Source of the DNA: Platynereis dumerilii
Lineage: Eukaryota > Annelida > Polychaeta > Phyllodocida > Nereididae
Direction: 5' to 3'
Assembly: GCA_026936325.1 (NCBI GenBank)
Contig: JAPTHN010000001.1
Location: forward strand, 164,718,138 to 164,782,137
Length of the DNA: 64,000 bases
Position numbers and translations under genes: made by a program. This document shows positions 24,889 through 34,491 of this stretch, piece by piece (positions within the stretch are counted from its first letter, which is position 1; every line of letters begins with the position of its first letter). The notes beneath the pieces were generated by a model. That model had not been told where the DNA came from. It was given only the letters and a program-made list of their open reading frames with translations, and ran no database searches.

Positions 24889-26174
24889 ATGGATGATCCC
24901 AATCATGGGGTAAGTGCATATATATGTTCTATTCTTTATTTGGCTGTATAGTCTTTGCTTAGTTTAGCATTTTCTCTGTATATAAGTTTCCAGTAATTAA
25001 TAATACTTCACAACATGCATATTTAATTTCTGTAATTAAACATATTCATATTATTTAAACAATTTCATTTTATTTTTAAACTTACAGATCTCATTGGCAG
25101 AAATTCATGCTCTGCAAAATTGCATACTTGAGGACCAGCAAGATGTATATGAAGGAAGCACCATCAGAAATGCAGAGATTGAGGATTTGCAAACCTCTCT
25201 TCTAGAAGATAATGAAGTAATGCCAGAAGGAGATATGGAAGTGCAGGCACTCTGTGATGCCATACTCACTGACAGAGTGGAAATGGCTGAAGGAAACCAG
25301 GAACTTCAGGAACTCTATGACACTTTCCTTGATGATGATGTGGAGGTGTTGGAGGACATCCAGTCTCCTCCAGGTAAATTATAGATTTTCATTAAAAAAA
25401 AAAAAATCTCTTTATTATTCCAGTGATTTCATTTAACCATGAAGAACATGTGGAGTAAAAATATTTATTAAAATGTGTTTTCTAATTTGTTGTTGTAGTT
25501 AAAAGAAGAAGACTCAACAACAATAATGGTGGTGAAAGACAGCCTGAACTGATGGCAGCAGGTGAGTTCACTGTTTACTATGTCAGGCATTATCTGCTTT
25601 TTCTGTTCAGTACCAATATACATATACTTTTGTTAATTCTCAAAAGGATAAAAGATAAAACCACTAAATCATTCTAAATGAATTATAATTTTACATCTTT
25701 AGGACCTGCTGATAGAACAACACAAAAAACTATTGAAAAGGACAACTCAGCCAAGGGAAGAAATGAAGTTCAAGAAGTTATTGACACCTGTGAGTTCAAT
25801 ATATAATCAACGAACATATAGCATATAACACAATTCTAATGCATGAGAAAATCTATGATTTTGTGAAGTTGTTTAATACATTGCAAATAATTCATTGCAG
25901 ATAATCACCAAAAAAATTGTGAGAACCAAATGAACCAGGTTGTTGATAATAATCAGGCAGACCCTCCAGATCTTGCAACATATGTTATACCAGAAGGTAT
26001 GTTATTTATGTTAAACATTATACCTATGTATGCTTTATTATATCCATACACTTTTGTAAAAAAAAAAAAATAATAATAATAATAATAACAAAAATTTAAA
26101 TGATTGTAGGTGTTGATATTGAAAGAGCTGACAGGATGCTGGTGGAATTTCTTTGGCCTGAGGAACAGACACAT
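24889..26174 (+). CDS. spliced acidic repeat protein of the Polinton, unknown
   Basis: Six exon candidates follow the TATA box: 24,889-24,909, 25,088-25,373, 25,499-25,561, 25,703-25,789, 25,901-25,996 and 26,110-26,174. All have GT-AG borders and keep one reading phase throughout. The second exon encodes about four tandem 21-25-residue units of the pattern E(I/V/L)xxL…L(E/T/D)D…EG, strongly acidic and probably helical. The third encodes a KRRR run that could be a nuclear signal. The next acceptor (26,280-26,281) would lead into the Cys-pair/poly-Pro segment. I do not recognise the protein. Its place at the left end beside PolB suggests an early or regulatory role, which is inference. Confidence 0.6.
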
Positions 26175-26281
26175 GTAAGTCAATAAATTAATATTTTTCA
26201 ATGTTGTTTGTTGCAATAACAGATTTGATTGAGGAGACAGCACATACATGTCAATTCTATAAGCATAAATTATATCTTCAG

Positions 26282-26734
26282 AAAACTACTGTGACAGAGG
26301 AGACAGCGATGGCATATTGTAGATCATGCAAAAAACATATGCCTGTCACACCAAACATGAAATCATGTCTCCATTGTTTTATGAAACGGAGAAAAGGCCA
26401 GAGAAAAAGGGAAGACATTGAACCCCCACCACCACCACCCCCACCACCACCCTCCTCACAACCACCTCCGCCTCCACCACCTGCTGCAGCTGCAGCTGTA
26501 GTCGTGCAACAACCCGATTCACCCATAGCAGGACCATCTGGGCTATACCAATCACCTGACTCTGTGCCATCAGTGGCTTCTTCACAGAGTAGCAGCTGTA
26601 CCGATTATTCTGTGGACACAAGATTCTGTGGGTCTTGCAGGAGACATCTGCCCCTCACTGCTTCACTGACAAGAAGTCATGTATGGTCTGCTACAATAAA
26701 TTCAAGAGACAAAGAGGTAAGGGCAAGGCAATGA
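26282..26734 (+). CDS. Cys-pair and poly-Pro segment upstream of PolB
   Basis: Open segment behind a good acceptor (tatatcttcag). It encodes CRSCKKHMPVTPNMKSCLHC, a CxxC…CxxC zinc-ribbon-like unit, then a basic stretch. A run of about ten prolines, a second proline run and an alanine run come next. A second CGSC…RHLPLT unit begins near the end. The second unit looks like a repeat of the first. It probably forms the N-terminal part of the polymerase gene or a protein of its own; I cannot decide which. The segment overlaps the start of the long PolB frame. Confidence 0.5.
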   Translation, partial: KTTVTEETAMAYCRSCKKHMPVTPNMKSCLHCFMKRRKGQRKREDIEPPPPPPPPPPSSQPPPPPPPAAAAAVVVQQPDSPIAGPSGLYQSPDSVPSVASSQSSSCTDYSVDTRFCGSCRRHLPLTASLTRSHVWSATINSRDKEVRARQ

Positions 26735-29700
26735 TTGGTCCCACAATTGAGGATGTATTCCAGACCCATGTTATTAGACCAACCGAGGGCAATAGATATA
26801 ATATCATTGATTTCCTTGAACAAAATAGGGATGTTATACGGGATCATTTGATATCTCAACTCCACCAAAATAGGACTATCAAATGGTATCCTGTCCTACA
26901 TGTGGTCATGAAAAAGACGGACAAAGATGGAAATGAGGTATCATCTGATCCCTTCTTTAGGACGCCGGTTAGGATGCTTCTGAATGACACTGAATTAGAC
27001 ATGGCAGTGGAAAATGCATATCAACACATTTTATCATTAATTGAAGAATACCTTCGAGAAGGTAGTGGGTGGACTGTGGATGAGGTTGTTGTGCTAGATA
27101 TTTGTACTGCTCGGTATGAACCACTAGCACCAGCCTCATACATAGCTCTGCCCAAACAACTACTGAACTCGAAAGGTGTTGTAAATATCAAAAATGAGGA
27201 TAACCGTTGTTTTCTGTGGAGTATACTAGCTCATCTATTTCCCCAGAATCGAAACCCTAACCGTGTGAACCATTATATACCATTTCAAAATGCTGTGGAC
27301 ATGTCTGGGATCGATTATCCTGTTAAAGTTAAAGATGTGCAGAGATTTGAAGCTCAAAACGACATTTCGGTCAATGTTTTCGGGTATGAAGACAAGTTGG
27401 TTTTCCCCATGCGCATCACAGAGAAACGTGGTGCCGGCACACACATAAATCTGCTGTTCATCAGCGAAGGGGAAAAGCAACACTATTGTCTGCTAAAAGA
27501 TCTCTCACGAGTTTTAAATTACAGAACTCAACACCACGGTAGGTCTTATTTTTGCAATTATTGCCTTCATGAATTTCATGCTGCCCGAATTCTGGCAGAA
27601 CATGAGCCATATTGTAAACCAAATGGTCCTCAAAGAATCCAACTTCCTTCTGAAGATGAAAAATTTTTAAAATTTACAAATCATGCTAAATCCCTGAAAG
27701 TGCCATTTTGTATCTATGCTGATTTTGAAACTTACCCAAGAAAAATAACAACATGTCCAAACAACCCAAATTCCAGTTATACGCAGAAACATCAACAACA
27801 TGAAGTTGCAAGTTTCTCTTATTTGGTTGTCTGTAGTTCCCCAGATTACAATGTGGATGTAGTTGTATACCGTGGTGCTGATGTTATGGAAAATTTTTTT
27901 AAAAGCCTCCAGAGAGAGAATGACAGAATTACACATATTTTGGAGAATCCTGTACCTATTTATATGTCAGATGAAGACACAGAAAATTTTGAGCAAGCGA
28001 CCCAGTGTTTTTTATGCAAAGAGCTGCTGGGTGCAGACAGAGTAAGAGATCACTGCCATCTCTCAGGCAGATATAGAGGTGCTGCACATAACCAGTGTAA
28101 TCTCCAATTTCAATTCAAAAAAGATGGCACCAGAAAGAAATTCCATATACCAGTAATTTTCCACAATTTAAAGGGTTTTGACAGCCATATTATTTTTGAG
28201 GCTGTGTCTAAAAGTGCCATCAAGCGTAGAGTGGAATGCATACCACACAATATGGAAAGCTATATTAGCTTTACCATTGGCAATTTTAAATTCATAGATT
28301 CCATGAAATTTCTAAATGCATCATTAGAAAGATTAGTAGAAAACCTACAGAAGAGTGGTCATGAAAACTTCACTCACATGAAACAACATTTCGAGGATGC
28401 CGATATGCAATATCTACTCCGAAAAGGGGTCTATTGTTATAGCTACATGGATGGACCTGAAAAAATGCATGAACCTAGGCTACCACCAAAGGAATGTTTT
28501 TTCAATGATCTGTCTAATGAGCATATTTCAGATGAGGCATATCAGCATGCTCAAAATGTCTGGCAACATTTTGGTATGACAACCATGGGAAATTACCATG
28601 ACTTATATTTAAAGACTGATGTTCTTTTACTTGCAGATGTGTTTGAAAATTTTAGAAATGTTTGCCAGAATGCATATGGACTTGATCCACTGCACTATCT
28701 AACCAGCCCAGCTCTTGCCTGGGACGCTTGCCTCAAAATGACTGGAGTGAATCTCGAACTCCTCACGGACCCAGATATGTACCTCATGATTGAAAAAGGT
28801 ATTCGTGGTGGCATAAGTACAATCACACATAGATTTACAAAAGCTAACAATCCTTATATTGAAGGATATGACCCATCCAAACCAACAAGTTACATCATCT
28901 ATTTGGATGCAAATAACCTTTATGGCTGGGCGATGTCCCAGCCACTTCCAACAGATGGTTTTGACTGGCTCACACAGCAGGAAATAGATGAACTAGATAT
29001 ACTCAATATACCTGATGACAACAATATAGGTTATATCTTAGAGGTTGACTTGGAATATCCTGACCACTGCCATGATCTTCATTCTGACTACCCTCTGGCT
29101 CCAGAGCACCTTAATGTAACAAGGGACATGTTGTCTCCCTTTTGCATAAATTTGGCAAATGATTTTAATTTACCTGCAACCAAAATTAAAAAGCTGATTC
29201 CTAACCTGCGTCATAAAGAGAAATATATCATCCATTACAGAAACTTGAAACAATATATTGATTTGGGGATGAGGTTAACCAAAATTCACCGAGGTCTCTC
29301 TTTTAACCAACGACCCTGGTTAAAAACATACATAGATTTAAATACAGAAAAAAGGAAATCAGCTACAGATGACTTTGAGAAGGATTTTTTTAAGCTGATG
29401 AACAACAGTGTTTTTGGAAAAACTATGGAGAATATCCGTAACAGGTCAGATGTTCGATTTGCCAATTCTGGTCATCAGCTTAAAAAAATTGTTGCAAAGC
29501 CATCTTTCCATGCATGTAAGGTGTTTGGGCAATCTCTTGCTGCTGTAGAACTCTTGAAAACAAATTTGAAATTAGACAAACCATTATATGTTGGGTTTTC
29601 TATCCTGGACCTATCCAAAACATTGATGTATGATTTCCACTACAACTACATCAAGGCCAGGTATAGGAATGCCAAGCTAAATTTCACAGACACAGATAGT

Positions 29701-30162
29701 CTCTGCTACACCATTGAGACTGCAGACATTTATAAAGATATGGCGGAGAACATAGAACTATTTGATACGAGTGACTATCATCACAGCCATTTTCTGTTTA
29801 GCAATAGAAACAAAAAGGTTCTTGGAAAATTTAAAGACGAAACCGCTGGTAAGGCCCCTCGTGAATTTGTTGGCCTGCGTTCAAAAATGTATTCAATCCT
29901 ACTAAATGATCAGTCTGAGAAGAAAACTGGTAAAGGGATAGCCAAACATGTAGTAAAGAAAACATTGAGACACGAGACCTACAAAAGAGTTCTGGAGGAA
30001 AGAAGGCAGCTTCTAAGTAAAATGAAGCGTATTCAAAGTTTCAATCATGATTTATACACCATTGAACTCAACAAAATTGGGTTGTCGCCGTATGACGACA
30101 AGCGATACATCCTTGATTGTGGTATAGCGTCCTTGCCCTACCACCATTATTCAATCGTGTAA
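26635..30162 (+). CDS. Polinton protein-primed DNA polymerase B
   Basis: Family B polymerase that replicates the element with a protein primer. Proofreading motifs are visible: Exo I YADFETY (~residue 361), Exo II FHNLKGFDSH (~508) and Exo III YLKTDVLLLAD (~657). Polymerase motifs: A DANNLYGWAMSQ (~757), B NNSVFGKTMEN (~922) and C TDTDS (~1018). Between Exo I and Exo II lies a Cys/His cluster (CFLC…DHCH…HNQCN, ~457-490) like an endonuclease VII/HNH zinc fold. A further CxxC/HxxxxC cluster sits near residue 308. The 1175-residue frame is full length for the family. The true start is uncertain because the frame overlaps the Cys-pair segment. Confidence 0.95.
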   Translation: MQETSAPHCFTDKKSCMVCYNKFKRQRGKGKAMIGPTIEDVFQTHVIRPTEGNRYNIIDFLEQNRDVIRDHLISQLHQNRTIKWYPVLHVVMKKTDKDGNEVSSDPFFRTPVRMLLNDTELDMAVENAYQHILSLIEEYLREGSGWTVDEVVVLDICTARYEPLAPASYIALPKQLLNSKGVVNIKNEDNRCFLWSILAHLFPQNRNPNRVNHYIPFQNAVDMSGIDYPVKVKDVQRFEAQNDISVNVFGYEDKLVFPMRITEKRGAGTHINLLFISEGEKQHYCLLKDLSRVLNYRTQHHGRSYFCNYCLHEFHAARILAEHEPYCKPNGPQRIQLPSEDEKFLKFTNHAKSLKVPFCIYADFETYPRKITTCPNNPNSSYTQKHQQHEVASFSYLVVCSSPDYNVDVVVYRGADVMENFFKSLQRENDRITHILENPVPIYMSDEDTENFEQATQCFLCKELLGADRVRDHCHLSGRYRGAAHNQCNLQFQFKKDGTRKKFHIPVIFHNLKGFDSHIIFEAVSKSAIKRRVECIPHNMESYISFTIGNFKFIDSMKFLNASLERLVENLQKSGHENFTHMKQHFEDADMQYLLRKGVYCYSYMDGPEKMHEPRLPPKECFFNDLSNEHISDEAYQHAQNVWQHFGMTTMGNYHDLYLKTDVLLLADVFENFRNVCQNAYGLDPLHYLTSPALAWDACLKMTGVNLELLTDPDMYLMIEKGIRGGISTITHRFTKANNPYIEGYDPSKPTSYIIYLDANNLYGWAMSQPLPTDGFDWLTQQEIDELDILNIPDDNNIGYILEVDLEYPDHCHDLHSDYPLAPEHLNVTRDMLSPFCINLANDFNLPATKIKKLIPNLRHKEKYIIHYRNLKQYIDLGMRLTKIHRGLSFNQRPWLKTYIDLNTEKRKSATDDFEKDFFKLMNNSVFGKTMENIRNRSDVRFANSGHQLKKIVAKPSFHACKVFGQSLAAVELLKTNLKLDKPLYVGFSILDLSKTLMYDFHYNYIKARYRNAKLNFTDTDSLCYTIETADIYKDMAENIELFDTSDYHHSHFLFSNRNKKVLGKFKDETAGKAPREFVGLRSKMYSILLNDQSEKKTGKGIAKHVVKKTLRHETYKRVLEERRQLLSKMKRIQSFNHDLYTIELNKIGLSPYDDKRYILDCGIASLPYHHYSIV

Positions 30163-30444
30163 ATTGTTTAGCCCCTGAAAAGGGAGGGCTTTATCTATAG
30201 TTATTGTACTTCTGATATTGTTGTCTAGATGATGTATTCTTGTCTACATTAAATATCATTCTCATTTGATTTACTACATCACATAAATATTTTCATTTAT
30301 TATGATTTTAATGTAATATATTCAATATTTGTTTAAAAAAAAAGTTTTTTTATCTTTTACATGACTGTTAATAATAAACAAGAAATGCATACACTTTGTA
30401 TGTATATAACCACCAATAAATGTTTTGAATTGTTATTATGAAAT
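30163..30444. other. PolB-ATPase spacer
   Basis: 282 bp, AT-rich. It holds a short T/A hairpin-like region near 30,330-30,350 and an AATAAA at about 30,415 just before the ATPase. Probably carries the PolB 3' end and the ATPase promoter. Confidence 0.4.
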
Positions 30445-31047
30445 ATGGATCCAAGGTTTAAACATCCATTTTCATGTCTGATAAGTGGGAGCAGTGGTTC
30501 TGGAAAAACACAGTTTGTATTGCGTCTTCTCTCTAACAAAGATAAATTAATAACAACACCACCTAATAAAGTGTTATGGTGTTACAGTGAATGGCAAAAT
30601 GCATATGATGGTGTAGATGCAGAATTTATTGAAGGATTACCAGATATTTCAGAAATCGACAAAGACACTGCAAAACTCATGGTAATAGATGATTTAATGG
30701 GTCACAATGATCAATATGTAGCCCAGCTGTTTACAAAAATATGTCATCATAGAAACCTCTCAGTCATTTACATCACTCAGAATCTGTTTAATGCCAGCAA
30801 GGAAACCAGAACCATAAATCTCAATGCTAGCTATATGGTTCTGTTGAAGAATCCAAGAAACACATCACAACTGACACACATTGCAAAGGAGATGTATCCG
30901 GGTAGAATAAATATTTTTCGGGATGCCACAAAGGATCCATTTGGCTATTTATTAATTGATCTGAAAGCAGACACCCCAGATAGTTTCAGATTAAGGACAG
31001 GGATATTCCCCGATGATGACACCTATGTGTATGTTCCAAGGATATAA
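30445..31047 (+). CDS. Polinton genome-packaging ATPase (FtsK/HerA type)
   Basis: 200-residue P-loop ATPase of the A32/FtsK-HerA class that drives DNA packaging in related viruses. Walker A GSSGSGKT (~15-22) and Walker B LMVIDD (~78-83) are intact. The downstream segment YITQNLF is the usual sensor-like strand of the family. Length is normal. It lies between PolB and the small conserved protein gene, the usual Polinton neighbourhood. The start ATG follows the AT-rich spacer directly. Confidence 0.93.
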   Translation: MDPRFKHPFSCLISGSSGSGKTQFVLRLLSNKDKLITTPPNKVLWCYSEWQNAYDGVDAEFIEGLPDISEIDKDTAKLMVIDDLMGHNDQYVAQLFTKICHHRNLSVIYITQNLFNASKETRTINLNASYMVLLKNPRNTSQLTHIAKEMYPGRINIFRDATKDPFGYLLIDLKADTPDSFRLRTGIFPDDDTYVYVPRI

Positions 31048-31080
31048 TTACAGCAATAATCAAGATATACTTATTTAACA

Positions 31081-31401
31081 ATGAGTACCCGAGTGAGGAG
31101 GAATGCATCTATCATCAGGGTTCTGAGTAGAGCATCACCCTCACAGTCACGAAAACTTCTTGAGGGAGCAAACAAAGACCTTATTGAGGCTTTATGTGAA
31201 TGCACATTAAATGTCCTGAAAGGACATGTTACACTGACAAAGGCAGAGAAAAAAAGACTATCATACTACAAGGAAGCTCTGAGAAAGCTGACAAGGAAAA
31301 CTATATCTCTTACACATAAGAAAAAGCTTTTCCAAAAAGGTGGATTTCTCGGATTTCTTCTGAAACCTGTTGTTAAGTTACTAGGTGGACTTTTCACATG
31401 A
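31081..31401 (+). CDS. small conserved basic Polinton protein
   Basis: 106 residues. It begins MSTRVRRNASIIRVLSRA, has a conserved-looking core (LIEALCECTLNVLKGHV, then KKRLSYYKEALRKL) and ends in a basic patch followed by a Gly/Leu hydrophobic tail (GGFLGFLLKPVVKLLGG). This pattern is common in animal Polintons, where the function is unassigned. A basic body plus hydrophobic tail suggests a virion core or membrane-active peptide, but that is inference. It sits 33 bp after the ATPase and slightly overlaps the next frame. Confidence 0.75.
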   Translation: MSTRVRRNASIIRVLSRASPSQSRKLLEGANKDLIEALCECTLNVLKGHVTLTKAEKKRLSYYKEALRKLTRKTISLTHKKKLFQKGGFLGFLLKPVVKLLGGLFT

Positions 31402-31432
31402 AATATTCATAAATGAACAAGGGTACATAAGG

Positions 31433-32194
31433 ATGGATGCTATAAAGAAAATGATCCTAGTTGACCCACGCACAGTAACCAAAGAACCAAACAATGATGA
31501 TGAAGTGAAACAAAAATATCTGGATGTTTTGAAAAGAAATACTACTTTAAAGGATCACATACTAACAGACCTTGATCATCAAATAGCAGATATTTTGAAA
31601 AATGACAGTGTTTCACCAGACAAACGGATTAAGCTTTACCAAAATGCGCTTCAGAAATACCTTGTTATGAATAATAATTCTTCCCATCAGAGATCTATTG
31701 ACCAGAGTCAAAATGATACAAGTGATACTAATAATATTGCTGAGAGGGTAATATCAGGCCTACCAAAGTCATTAAGAAAACGTGGTAGTACATTGATTTC
31801 ACATATTGAAAATACACCAGACATTTCATGGAATGAGCGAGGTGAATTAAAGTATAAAAACCAAGTTCAACAGGGAACACACATACATGATCTCATACAT
31901 GACATTATACGGAACTCTCAGAAAACAAACCCACAAGGTTGGGAACTCTTTACAGAAGCACTGAAGGAAAGCAATGTCCCAAAAAGTATTGTGGGGAATG
32001 AGCGTAGGCTTCTGTGGATGCAGAGAGGTGAAGGAATGAAGATAAAACCTACAAGGAAACAGAATGCTGTGAGAACTGTGGTAAAGTATCAATCAATACA
32101 AAGAGGTGAAGGCATCAAGATTGGTTCCAGAAAGAAGCAAAAAAGGAAATGGTTGCCATTCAAATATGCAGGCGGACGAGGATACTCTAAGTGA
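31433..32194 (+). CDS. Polinton conserved protein, function unassigned
   Basis: The frame is open from 31,385, but the first 16 codons overlap the preceding gene, so I prefer the ATG at 31,433; MILVDPR at 31,451 is another candidate. The N-terminal part is helical (KQKYLDVLKR…ILTDLDHQIADIL), followed by a Ser/Asn-rich linker. A middle domain (LPKSLRKRGSTLISHI…WNERGELKY) comes next, then a long basic tail with two QRGEG(M/I)KI repeats. Proteins of this layout recur in animal Polintons between the ATPase and the integrase. The basic tail suggests DNA or virion-core contact (inference). Confidence 0.7.
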   Translation: MDAIKKMILVDPRTVTKEPNNDDEVKQKYLDVLKRNTTLKDHILTDLDHQIADILKNDSVSPDKRIKLYQNALQKYLVMNNNSSHQRSIDQSQNDTSDTNNIAERVISGLPKSLRKRGSTLISHIENTPDISWNERGELKYKNQVQQGTHIHDLIHDIIRNSQKTNPQGWELFTEALKESNVPKSIVGNERRLLWMQRGEGMKIKPTRKQNAVRTVVKYQSIQRGEGIKIGSRKKQKRKWLPFKYAGGRGYSK

Positions 32195-33236
32195 ATTTTA
32201 TTACAACCCAAAATTCCCTGGATCATACAGTGGAAAAACAAAATTTCTGAAGGGGCTGCGCTCGATTAATAGAAAAGTTAACAGGAAGACCCTTGAGGCA
32301 TGGCTTAAGAAACAACGCTCCTATACACTACATAAACCAGTACGCTGGAAGTTCAAACGTAGGAAAACATATTCTGCCCACATTGATTATTTGTGGCAAA
32401 TTGATCTGAGTGACATGACCAGCATTAGTCAGCACAATGATGGAGCCAAATTTTTGCTTTCGTGTATTGATGTTTTATCAAAGTTTGCATGGGTTGTGCC
32501 CTTGAAAAATAAGTCCGGAAGTTCAATAAAGAATGCACTTGAGACTGTGATGACCAGGAGGACGCCAAGATACATTCAATCAGACAAAGGCAAAGAATTC
32601 CTCAATAAGACTGTACAGGATTACTTTTCAGCCCATAATATCAACTTCTACACTTCTGAAAATGAGGACATTAAAGCAGCGGTTGTAGAACGTTTCCAAA
32701 GGACCTTCAAAGGCAAGATGTGGCGATATTTCACAATGCACAAAACATTACGATATATCGATGTTCTCCCTGATCTACTGTCATCATATAATAGTACTTT
32801 TCACAGAAGTATCGGAATGGCACCCAACATGGTGAATAAATCAAATGAAAAACATGTATGGAGCAAATTATATAGAAAAGATGCACTGAAAGGGGGTATG
32901 CATAAGTATGCAGTTGGGGATAAAGTGCGTATAAATAAGGCTGCATACATATTTAAAAAAGGATATTTACCATCATGGACAGAAGAGATATTCACCATCT
33001 GTAGACTCATACCAACATATCCGCCCACATATGCTATAAAAGACTACAATGACGAAATTATAAGAGGCTTTTTCTACGAAAAAGAACTGAACAACATAAT
33101 CAAAACTGACAATATATATACCATTGAGAAAATATTGAAGAAAAGAAGAAATGCAGGAAAGACCCAGTATTTGGTTAAATGGTTGGGATATCCAGAGAGC
33201 TATAACTCCTACGTAGAAGAAAAAGATATTGTCTAG
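32166..33236 (+). CDS. Polinton integrase with chromodomain
   Basis: Retroviral-type DDE integrase that inserts the element and makes the 6-bp target duplication. Catalytic signatures: first Asp in SCIDVLSKF, second in QSDKGKEF, Glu in AAVVERF. A C-terminal chromodomain (YTIEKILKKRR…YLVKWLGYPESYNS) probably targets chromatin. The frame is open from 32,106, but the ATG at 32,166 (MQADEDTLSEFYYNP) is the likelier start because it avoids most of the overlap with the upstream gene. Length is usual for the family. Confidence 0.93.
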   Translation: MQADEDTLSEFYYNPKFPGSYSGKTKFLKGLRSINRKVNRKTLEAWLKKQRSYTLHKPVRWKFKRRKTYSAHIDYLWQIDLSDMTSISQHNDGAKFLLSCIDVLSKFAWVVPLKNKSGSSIKNALETVMTRRTPRYIQSDKGKEFLNKTVQDYFSAHNINFYTSENEDIKAAVVERFQRTFKGKMWRYFTMHKTLRYIDVLPDLLSSYNSTFHRSIGMAPNMVNKSNEKHVWSKLYRKDALKGGMHKYAVGDKVRINKAAYIFKKGYLPSWTEEIFTICRLIPTYPPTYAIKDYNDEIIRGFFYEKELNNIIKTDNIYTIEKILKKRRNAGKTQYLVKWLGYPESYNSYVEEKDIV

Positions 33237-33293
33237 GATAACTTAAGGATTGGATCGCTATTCTGGTTCTCATTTATCTGTAACAACCCAAAA

Positions 33294-34037
33294 ATGTCAC
33301 AGTTCTATTTAACTCTACCAAGTAACAGTTCCATGAAATACTTTCCAGGAAATACAGTAAGTGCATTCAAAACAAGGCTCCCTCAATCAATAAATTTGAA
33401 GGGAGAATGGGAGGTTGGACTATCAGAAATACACTACCCACGAACCTGGCATAATATTTCAAAGGAAGAAGTTCACCTCTACTATGAAACAAGTGATGGT
33501 ATTGTCAGATATCAACAGCTTAGTCCTGGGAAATATGATCCAGAACAGCTCATAGATGGATTAAATAATCTCTTTATACTTGAAAAACCTCCACTTTTTT
33601 CTGTGAATTCTGTTACCAAAACAGTAACTCTAACAATTGAGGACAGCACCAAAGTATGGATTTCAACAACACTGTCAATTATTCTCGGCTTTGCTGGACA
33701 GGAGCTCTTCAAGGGTCCTTATACATTTCAAGCACCACAAGTATGTGACATGGATCGGGGATTTTATAGTCTTTTTTGCTATTGTAGCATTGTGGAACCA
33801 GTGTTGGTTGGTGATGTTCGAGTACCGCTTCTTCGGATAATCCCAATCAAAGGAAAGTATGGAGAAACCATCACTAAGTCATACAATATGCCACAGTACA
33901 TGCCCGTTAATAACACAAACTTCGACACTATAGAAGTAAATTTAAAGGATGACACCGGTAAGAACATAGCATTTGAAAGAGGAAAAGTCATTGTGACACT
34001 TCACTTTCGACTCAGGAGATCACCATATTTATTGTAA
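33294..34037 (+). CDS. Polinton minor capsid (penton-like) protein
   Basis: 247 residues starting MSQFYLTLPSNSSMKYFPGN. The segment LKGEWEVGLSEIHYPRTW is the hallmark of the predicted minor (penton, single jelly-roll) capsid protein of Polintons. It is followed within one base by the pVI/pX-like gene, then the major capsid gene, the normal structural-gene order. It looks whole. Confidence 0.88.
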   Translation: MSQFYLTLPSNSSMKYFPGNTVSAFKTRLPQSINLKGEWEVGLSEIHYPRTWHNISKEEVHLYYETSDGIVRYQQLSPGKYDPEQLIDGLNNLFILEKPPLFSVNSVTKTVTLTIEDSTKVWISTTLSIILGFAGQELFKGPYTFQAPQVCDMDRGFYSLFCYCSIVEPVLVGDVRVPLLRIIPIKGKYGETITKSYNMPQYMPVNNTNFDTIEVNLKDDTGKNIAFERGKVIVTLHFRLRRSPYLL

Positions 34038-34471
34038 TGTATGGCCGAAAAAAATTTTGTTGCTTAGAGAACAGCAAGTTTTATGAAGACTACTACATAA
34101 ACCAAAGCGGTGGTGGTCTCAATGGCTTTGAAGGTGCATTATATCAACGAGGCTATGGACTTGGGAGTCTATTTCGGGGCTTATTCAGAAGTGCTCTACC
34201 ACTTGTTAAAAGCGGTTTGAAATCTATTGGAAAAGAAGCTCTAAAAAGTGGTGTCATAGTTGCACGAGATATAATTTCCGGTCAAAAACCCAAGCAGGCT
34301 TTGAAGAGGAGACTAACCAACTTGTTGAATCAACCCCAGACTGGTTCAGGTATAAGAACTCGCAAGCGTCCACAAAAACGACAGTCACTAACAAACCCCA
34401 AAAAGAGAAGGAAGACTATTAGGGATATCTTTGACTCGACATTTGCAGAAATTATATATATATTTTTTTAA
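34037..34471 (+). CDS. adenovirus pVI/pX-like small virion protein
   Basis: 144 residues. After a Cys/Tyr-rich start comes GFEGALYQRGYGLGSLFRGL, an amphipathic glycine-rich helix, then LVKSGLKSIGKEALKSG and a strongly basic tail (RTRKRPQKR, KKRRKT). The amphipathic segment followed by basic residues resembles adenoviral pVI/pX-type core or membrane-lytic proteins noted in Polintons and adintoviruses. Its place between the capsid genes fits. The assignment rests on pattern only. The ATG overlaps the preceding stop codon. Confidence 0.7.
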   Translation: MYGRKKFCCLENSKFYEDYYINQSGGGLNGFEGALYQRGYGLGSLFRGLFRSALPLVKSGLKSIGKEALKSGVIVARDIISGQKPKQALKRRLTNLLNQPQTGSGIRTRKRPQKRQSLTNPKKRRKTIRDIFDSTFAEIIYIFF

Positions 34472-34491
34472 TCCACATACGTTTTAACAAA

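Noticed and set aside
26278-26526. Gly-rich minus-strand open frame
   Set aside because: Antisense of the poly-Pro coding stretch.
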